The notes under the pieces: generated by a model
The model's input: the letters and a program-made list of their open reading frames with translations, nothing else
The model's database searches: none
Told to the model about the DNA's origin: nothing
Shown: piece after piece, positions 60,434-64,000 of the stretch
How positions within the stretch are numbered: the first letter of the stretch is position 1
How the letters are laid out: every line of letters begins with the position of its first letter
From: Arcicella sp040387735
GTDB lineage: Bacteria > Bacteroidota > Bacteroidia > Cytophagales > Spirosomataceae
NCBI GenBank assembly: GCA_040387735.1
Contig: JAZKDE010000054.1
Location: 22,650 to 86,649 of the forward strand
DNA length: 64,000 nucleotides
Direction: 5' to 3'
Program-made: the position numbers and the translations under genes

Positions 60434-61342
60434 ATGAAAAAATCTTTCATTCTTTTAAGTCTCTTATTCACAATGACTTACACACACGCCCAACAAGAAA
60501 TGCCTTTATATCCTAAAGAAATTCCAAATTCAAAACCAGTTCCAAACACCCAAAAATCAGAAACTGACAAAAACGGAGTTTTACGCATTTCGGAAGTTAC
60601 CGTTCCTACGCTGACGGTTTATTCTCCCCCAAAAGGAACCTCTAATGGAACAGCGGTAATTATTTGTCCTGGCGGTGGTTACAGAATTTTGGCGGCTTCG
60701 CACGAAGGTTCTGACGTGGCAAAGGAATTTAATAAAATAGGCGTAACGGCTTTTGTGGTAAAATACAGACTACCAAACGAAAATGCGCAAATTGACAGAA
60801 CAATTGCTCCCTTGCAAGACGCTCAACAAGCTATCAGAACGGTTAGAAAAGATGCGATAAAATATGGGATAAATCCCAATAAAATTGGAATTATGGGTTT
60901 TTCGGCGGGTGGACACTTGGCAGCAACTGCCTCAACGCATTTTGCAAAACCAGTGGGCGATAATGCGGATGAAACCAATGTACGTCCAGATTTTTCTATT
61001 CTGGCTTATCCTGTTATCACGATGAAAGAATTTGGCCATCATGGTTCGACTGAACTATTAATTGGCAAAAATCCTTCAGCTGAATTAATCGAATTGTATT
61101 CAAACGAAACGCAGATTACGAAAGATACGCCTCCCGTATTTTTGGTTCATGCGAGCGATGACAATGCTGTTCCTGTTAAAAATTCGCTTTCATATTACGA
61201 GGCTTGTCAAAAAAATGGCGTGTCGGCAAGTATGTTGATTTATCCAAAAGGTGGTCACGGTTTCGGAATGAATAACAAAACGACGAAAGATAAGTGGATG
61301 GATAGTGTTAAAAACTGGATGGATTCAATGGGTTGGTTGTAA
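60434..61342 (+). CDS. Exported alpha/beta-hydrolase esterase
   Basis: A 302-aa protein with a signal peptide (cleavage near residue 19, THAQ). It is an alpha/beta hydrolase of the acetyl-xylan-esterase/BD-FAE-like group: oxyanion-hole motif IICPGGGYRILAASHEG, nucleophile Ser in GIMGFSAGGHLAA, catalytic Asp in FLVHASDDNAVPV and His in YPKGGHGFGMN. Likely removes acyl groups from plant or other polysaccharides outside the cytoplasm; the substrate is unknown. No other carbohydrate-active genes adjoin it. Confidence 0.9.
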   Translation: MKKSFILLSLLFTMTYTHAQQEMPLYPKEIPNSKPVPNTQKSETDKNGVLRISEVTVPTLTVYSPPKGTSNGTAVIICPGGGYRILAASHEGSDVAKEFNKIGVTAFVVKYRLPNENAQIDRTIAPLQDAQQAIRTVRKDAIKYGINPNKIGIMGFSAGGHLAATASTHFAKPVGDNADETNVRPDFSILAYPVITMKEFGHHGSTELLIGKNPSAELIELYSNETQITKDTPPVFLVHASDDNAVPVKNSLSYYEACQKNGVSASMLIYPKGGHGFGMNNKTTKDKWMDSVKNWMDSMGWL

Positions 61343-61507
61343 ATTGAGCGAGTGGTGATTGAGTGAATTAGTGATTTTAGAAAAATGCTTAAACCATTCT
61401 TTTTTATTTCATCGAAAACAGATTCGTTCTTTAAAAGGACGAATCCATAGTTTTTCGTAAAATCATGCTGTAACCAAGTCCATTTAACCATTATAAATAA
61501 AAACTAA

Positions 61508-62992
61508 ATGCTTCAAATCATTAACAAAAGCAATCAATATAAAACGGCTATTATCTCCAATGGAAATTCATATTCCTACGATGAATTACGGACAGCCTCT
61601 CAACAATTTGCCAGTCTTTTATTGGAAGAAAAAACAGATTTAGTCGAAATGCGAGTGGCTTTTATGGTCACGGCAGGTTTCGATTATGTAAAAACGCAAT
61701 GGGCAATTTGGCAAGCGGGCGGCGTGGCGGTTCCCCTTTGTACTACGCATCCCTTATCTTCATTGCAGTACGTTATTGAGGATACACAAGCGGAAATCAT
61801 CGTTATTTCTCCTGAATTTGAGACTATTTTAAAAGATTTAGCTTTAGAAAAAGGGATAAGATTTATCGTATTAAATGATACTAAAAATCAGATAATCAAA
61901 GACCTACCAAAACTCACGCCCGAACGAAAAGCCATGATTCTTTATACCAGTGGCACAACGAATTTGCCCAAAGGTGTCGTGACAACTCATGCCAATATTG
62001 AAGCTCAGGTAAGTACGCTCGTGAAGGCTTGGGAATATGCTGAAAACGACCACATTCTTTGCATTTTGCCTTTGCACCACGTTCACGGCATTATCAATGT
62101 GATTTCGTGTACACTTTGGGCGGGCGGAACGGTAGAATTTCTACCAAACTTTTCAGCCGATGGTGTATTTAATTGGATGAAAAAAATGGCGGAATCTGGC
62201 GTGAATGGTGTTTTTATGGCGGTTCCTACGATTTATTTTAAACTCATTGCTCACTTTGAAACGCTCAATGAATCAACGCAAAAAGCATTGACGGAAAATA
62301 TGAAAACGTTCCGATTAATGGTTTCTGGCTCGGCGGCTTTGCCCGTTTCGGTGATGGAAAAATGGGAAATTATCAGTGGACATCGCCTTTTAGAACGCTA
62401 CGGAATGACAGAAATTGGTATGGCAATCAGTAATCCTTATCACGGAGAAAGACGAGCGGGACACATCGGTCAGGCATTACCAAATGTGGATATTAGATTG
62501 GTGGATGAACAAAATCAGGAAGTGACTATTGGAGAAGCGGGCGAAATTCAGGTGAAAGGCGATAATGTTTTTCAAGAATATTGGCTAAAACCCGACGCAA
62601 CAAAAAACACTTTTACGGAAGATGGTTGGTTCAAAACGGGCGATGTTGCTATCTTGGATGATGGTTATTATAAAATTTTAGGCAGGAGTTCTATCGACAT
62701 TATTAAGTCGGGAGGATATAAAATTTCAGCCCTCGAAATTGAAGAAGTTCTGAGAACTCATCCCAACATTAATGATTGTAGCGTAGTAGGAATTGACGAT
62801 GAAGAATGGGGAGAATTGGTAGTAGCAGCCATTATTTCAGACGATATAAATTTGGATACCCATGAATTGAACAAGTGGATTCGGGAAAAAATGCCCTCTT
62901 ATAAAGTCCCAAGAAAATATAAATTAGTGGAAGAATTACCACGAAATGCGATGGGAAAAGTTACGAAGAACGATTTAAAGAAATTATTTTAA
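61508..62992 (+). CDS. MatB-like malonyl-CoA synthetase (acyl-CoA ligase)
   Basis: A 494-aa ANL-family ligase. ATP motif A3 is ILYTSGTTNLPKGVV (near residue 148), with the A5 region LERYGMTEIGMAISNP, A7 GWFKTGDVAILDDGYYKILGR and the C-terminal lysine motif PRNAMGKVTKNDL. The size and the MTEIGM-type substrate pocket resemble MatB malonyl-CoA synthetases. The next two genes encode the malonate carrier MadLM, which makes malonate the most likely substrate. It would turn imported malonate directly into malonyl-CoA for fatty acid synthesis. Confidence in the family is high; confidence in the substrate comes from context. Confidence 0.82.
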   Translation: MLQIINKSNQYKTAIISNGNSYSYDELRTASQQFASLLLEEKTDLVEMRVAFMVTAGFDYVKTQWAIWQAGGVAVPLCTTHPLSSLQYVIEDTQAEIIVISPEFETILKDLALEKGIRFIVLNDTKNQIIKDLPKLTPERKAMILYTSGTTNLPKGVVTTHANIEAQVSTLVKAWEYAENDHILCILPLHHVHGIINVISCTLWAGGTVEFLPNFSADGVFNWMKKMAESGVNGVFMAVPTIYFKLIAHFETLNESTQKALTENMKTFRLMVSGSAALPVSVMEKWEIISGHRLLERYGMTEIGMAISNPYHGERRAGHIGQALPNVDIRLVDEQNQEVTIGEAGEIQVKGDNVFQEYWLKPDATKNTFTEDGWFKTGDVAILDDGYYKILGRSSIDIIKSGGYKISALEIEEVLRTHPNINDCSVVGIDDEEWGELVVAAIISDDINLDTHELNKWIREKMPSYKVPRKYKLVEELPRNAMGKVTKNDLKKLF

Positions 62993-63005
62993 AACCATTC
63001 AAACT

Positions 63006-63371
63006 ATGCTAATCAAAGGAGTTGCCCTCTTAGCGGGCTGTTATATTTTAGGTCAACTTTTGGGAGAAACTTTAGGCAAATTACTTCATGTAGATGCGAA
63101 TGTTGGAGGCGTAGGTTTTGCAATGATTCTCTTAATTTTCTCACAAAATTGGTTAGAAAAACAAGGAAAATTCAATGCTGAAATGGAAAGTGGGATTATG
63201 TTTTGGAGCAAAATGTACATTCCTGTTATCGTGGCAATGTCGGCGGTTCAAAATGTGCGAGTAGCTTTATCGAGTGGCATAATTGCTTTATTGGCGGGTA
63301 TTATTCCCGTTGTCATTTGTATTTCTTTATTACCACTTATGTCAAAACTTGCCAAAAATAACCTTCAATAA
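63006..63371 (+). CDS. madL: Malonate transporter subunit MadL
   Basis: A 121-aa membrane protein with four hydrophobic helices and the MadL pattern GVALLAGCYILGQLLGETLGKLLHVDANVGGVGFAMILLI, followed by MFWSKMYIPVIVAMSAVQNVRVAL. MadL and MadM together form a sodium-linked malonate importer. It starts 13 nt after the ligase stop and its stop overlaps the madM ATG by 1 nt, so the three genes form one operon. Confidence 0.9.
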   Translation: MLIKGVALLAGCYILGQLLGETLGKLLHVDANVGGVGFAMILLIFSQNWLEKQGKFNAEMESGIMFWSKMYIPVIVAMSAVQNVRVALSSGIIALLAGIIPVVICISLLPLMSKLAKNNLQ

Positions 63372-64000
63372 TGGAATACATAACCACTTTACTCTCAAAA
63401 AACGGATTAATATTTGCCTTTCTCATTACAGGAATAATCATCATTATTGCCGATTTTCTATCTAAAAAATTAACCAATCATAAAATTCCTGGGTCGGCCA
63501 TTGCGATATTTTTAGGATTGGTGGTTGCTTATATTGGTGGAATCATTACGGGCGGAAATAAAGGAATTGCTGACATTCAAGAATTTTCGGGCTTCGGAGT
63601 TATGGGAGGCGCTATGTTTCGGGATTTTGCGATTGTTTCAACTGCCATGGGTGTTAGTTTTAGCGTTGTCAAAAAAACTGGGTTAGCTGGTATTATTTCG
63701 CTTTTTATTGGGGTCGCTTTAACTTTTTTGTGCGGGTNNNNNNNNNNATTGCCATTAGCTTAGGATATACCGATGCAAAAAGTATCACTACGATTGGTGC
63801 GGGTGCGTGTACTTTTGTGGTGGGACCCGTTACGGGGGCAGCCGTTGGAGCATCGTCAGATGTAATTGCTATCAGCATTGCCACTGGTTTGGTAAAATCC
63901 ATTTTAGTGACGATTGGCACGCCATTAATTGCCCGTTCTATTGGTTTGAATAATCCATCCACTGCCATGATTTACGGCGGATTAATGGGAACAACCAGTG
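63371..64000 (+). CDS. madM: Malonate transporter subunit MadM (partial, with assembly gap)
   Basis: A membrane protein matching MadM: NGLIFAFLITGIIIIIADFLSKKLTNHKIPGSAIAIFLGLVVAYIGGI, GFGVMGGAMFRDFAIVSTAMGVSF, and after the gap SLGYTDAKSITTIGAGACTFVVGPVTGAAVGASSDVIAISIATGLVKS. The sequence runs off the window end. The 10-N gap at 63738-63747 does not preserve the frame: the correct frame before and after differs by one base, so the true gap length must be 8, 11 or another value of the same remainder. The gene is probably intact in the real genome. Confidence 0.9.

Noticed and set aside
1..64000. tRNA, rRNA or CRISPR loci
   Set aside because: I looked for T-loop words, conserved rRNA stretches and regularly spaced repeats in the intergenic regions and found none; a covariance-model scan would be the decisive test.

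Overview
The window is a 64 kb stretch of a low-GC Bacteroidota chromosome, most likely from a Cytophagales-type freshwater or soil bacterium (inference). The support is: signal peptides and lipoproteins of Bacteroidota type, TAnnTTTG -7 promoter boxes and no Shine-Dalgarno-led starts, long perfect 3' hairpins between convergent genes, and family content such as GH92/GH130 mannosidases, DUF1080, DUF2059, TonB-C/MORN proteins, an AddA-like helicase-nuclease and HslV. It is a draft assembly with two N gaps (100 N at 44651-44750 and 10 N at 63738-63747). I see no rRNA, tRNA or CRISPR.

Layout. 1-8.5 kb: housekeeping and envelope genes (end of an unknown gene, NlpC/P60 lipoprotein, DinB-like protein, Tex, M20 amidohydrolase, ElaA-type acetyltransferase, LpoA-like TPR/periplasmic-binding protein, HemL). 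8.5-12 kb: an accessory patch, a Septu-like ATPase/HNH defence pair whose HNH gene is split by an IS110-family element. The element carries a recognisable bridge-RNA gene whose guide segments match the element ends and one flank of the insertion site. 12-17.7 kb: mannoside-degradation genes (secreted GH92 and GH130) with two proteins of unknown function. 17.7-25 kb: a three-gene RND efflux operon and an outer-membrane barrel protein. 25-28 kb: inositol oxygenase, lysoplasmalogenase-like YhhN, GT2.

28-36 kb: pyrG, a cupin, yidC and a large AddA-like helicase/nuclease. 36-38 kb: a REP-like palindrome, then a two-gene module bounded by 28-bp imperfect inverted repeats that encodes a small membrane protein and an unusual HPr-like protein lacking the phosphorylatable His and Ser, then a DUF2059 protein. 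38-44.3 kb: accA, a frameshifted site-2-protease-like M50 gene, a PlsC-like acyltransferase, lpxB, queD, hldD and an XRE regulator. 44.3-45.4 kb: AT-rich DNA with a gap whose two flanks are identical for 55 bp.

45.4-54 kb: a DsbD-N-like protein, pgi, a TonB-C/MORN protein, hisS, a 51-aa basic protein with a consensus promoter, two unknowns, DUF1080 and a methyltransferase. 53.9-58.1 kb: an Xaa-Pro aminopeptidase and two glycosyltransferases around a pentapeptide-repeat protein. 58.1-61.3 kb: GH25, a 1-Cys peroxiredoxin, HslV and an esterase. 61.5 kb to the end: a malonate module, a MatB-like acyl-CoA synthetase followed by MadL and MadM, with madM cut by the second gap and the window edge.

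The two most striking items are the IS110 insertion, where element, bridge RNA and target can all be read together, and the inverted-repeat-bounded module with the His-less HPr-like protein.
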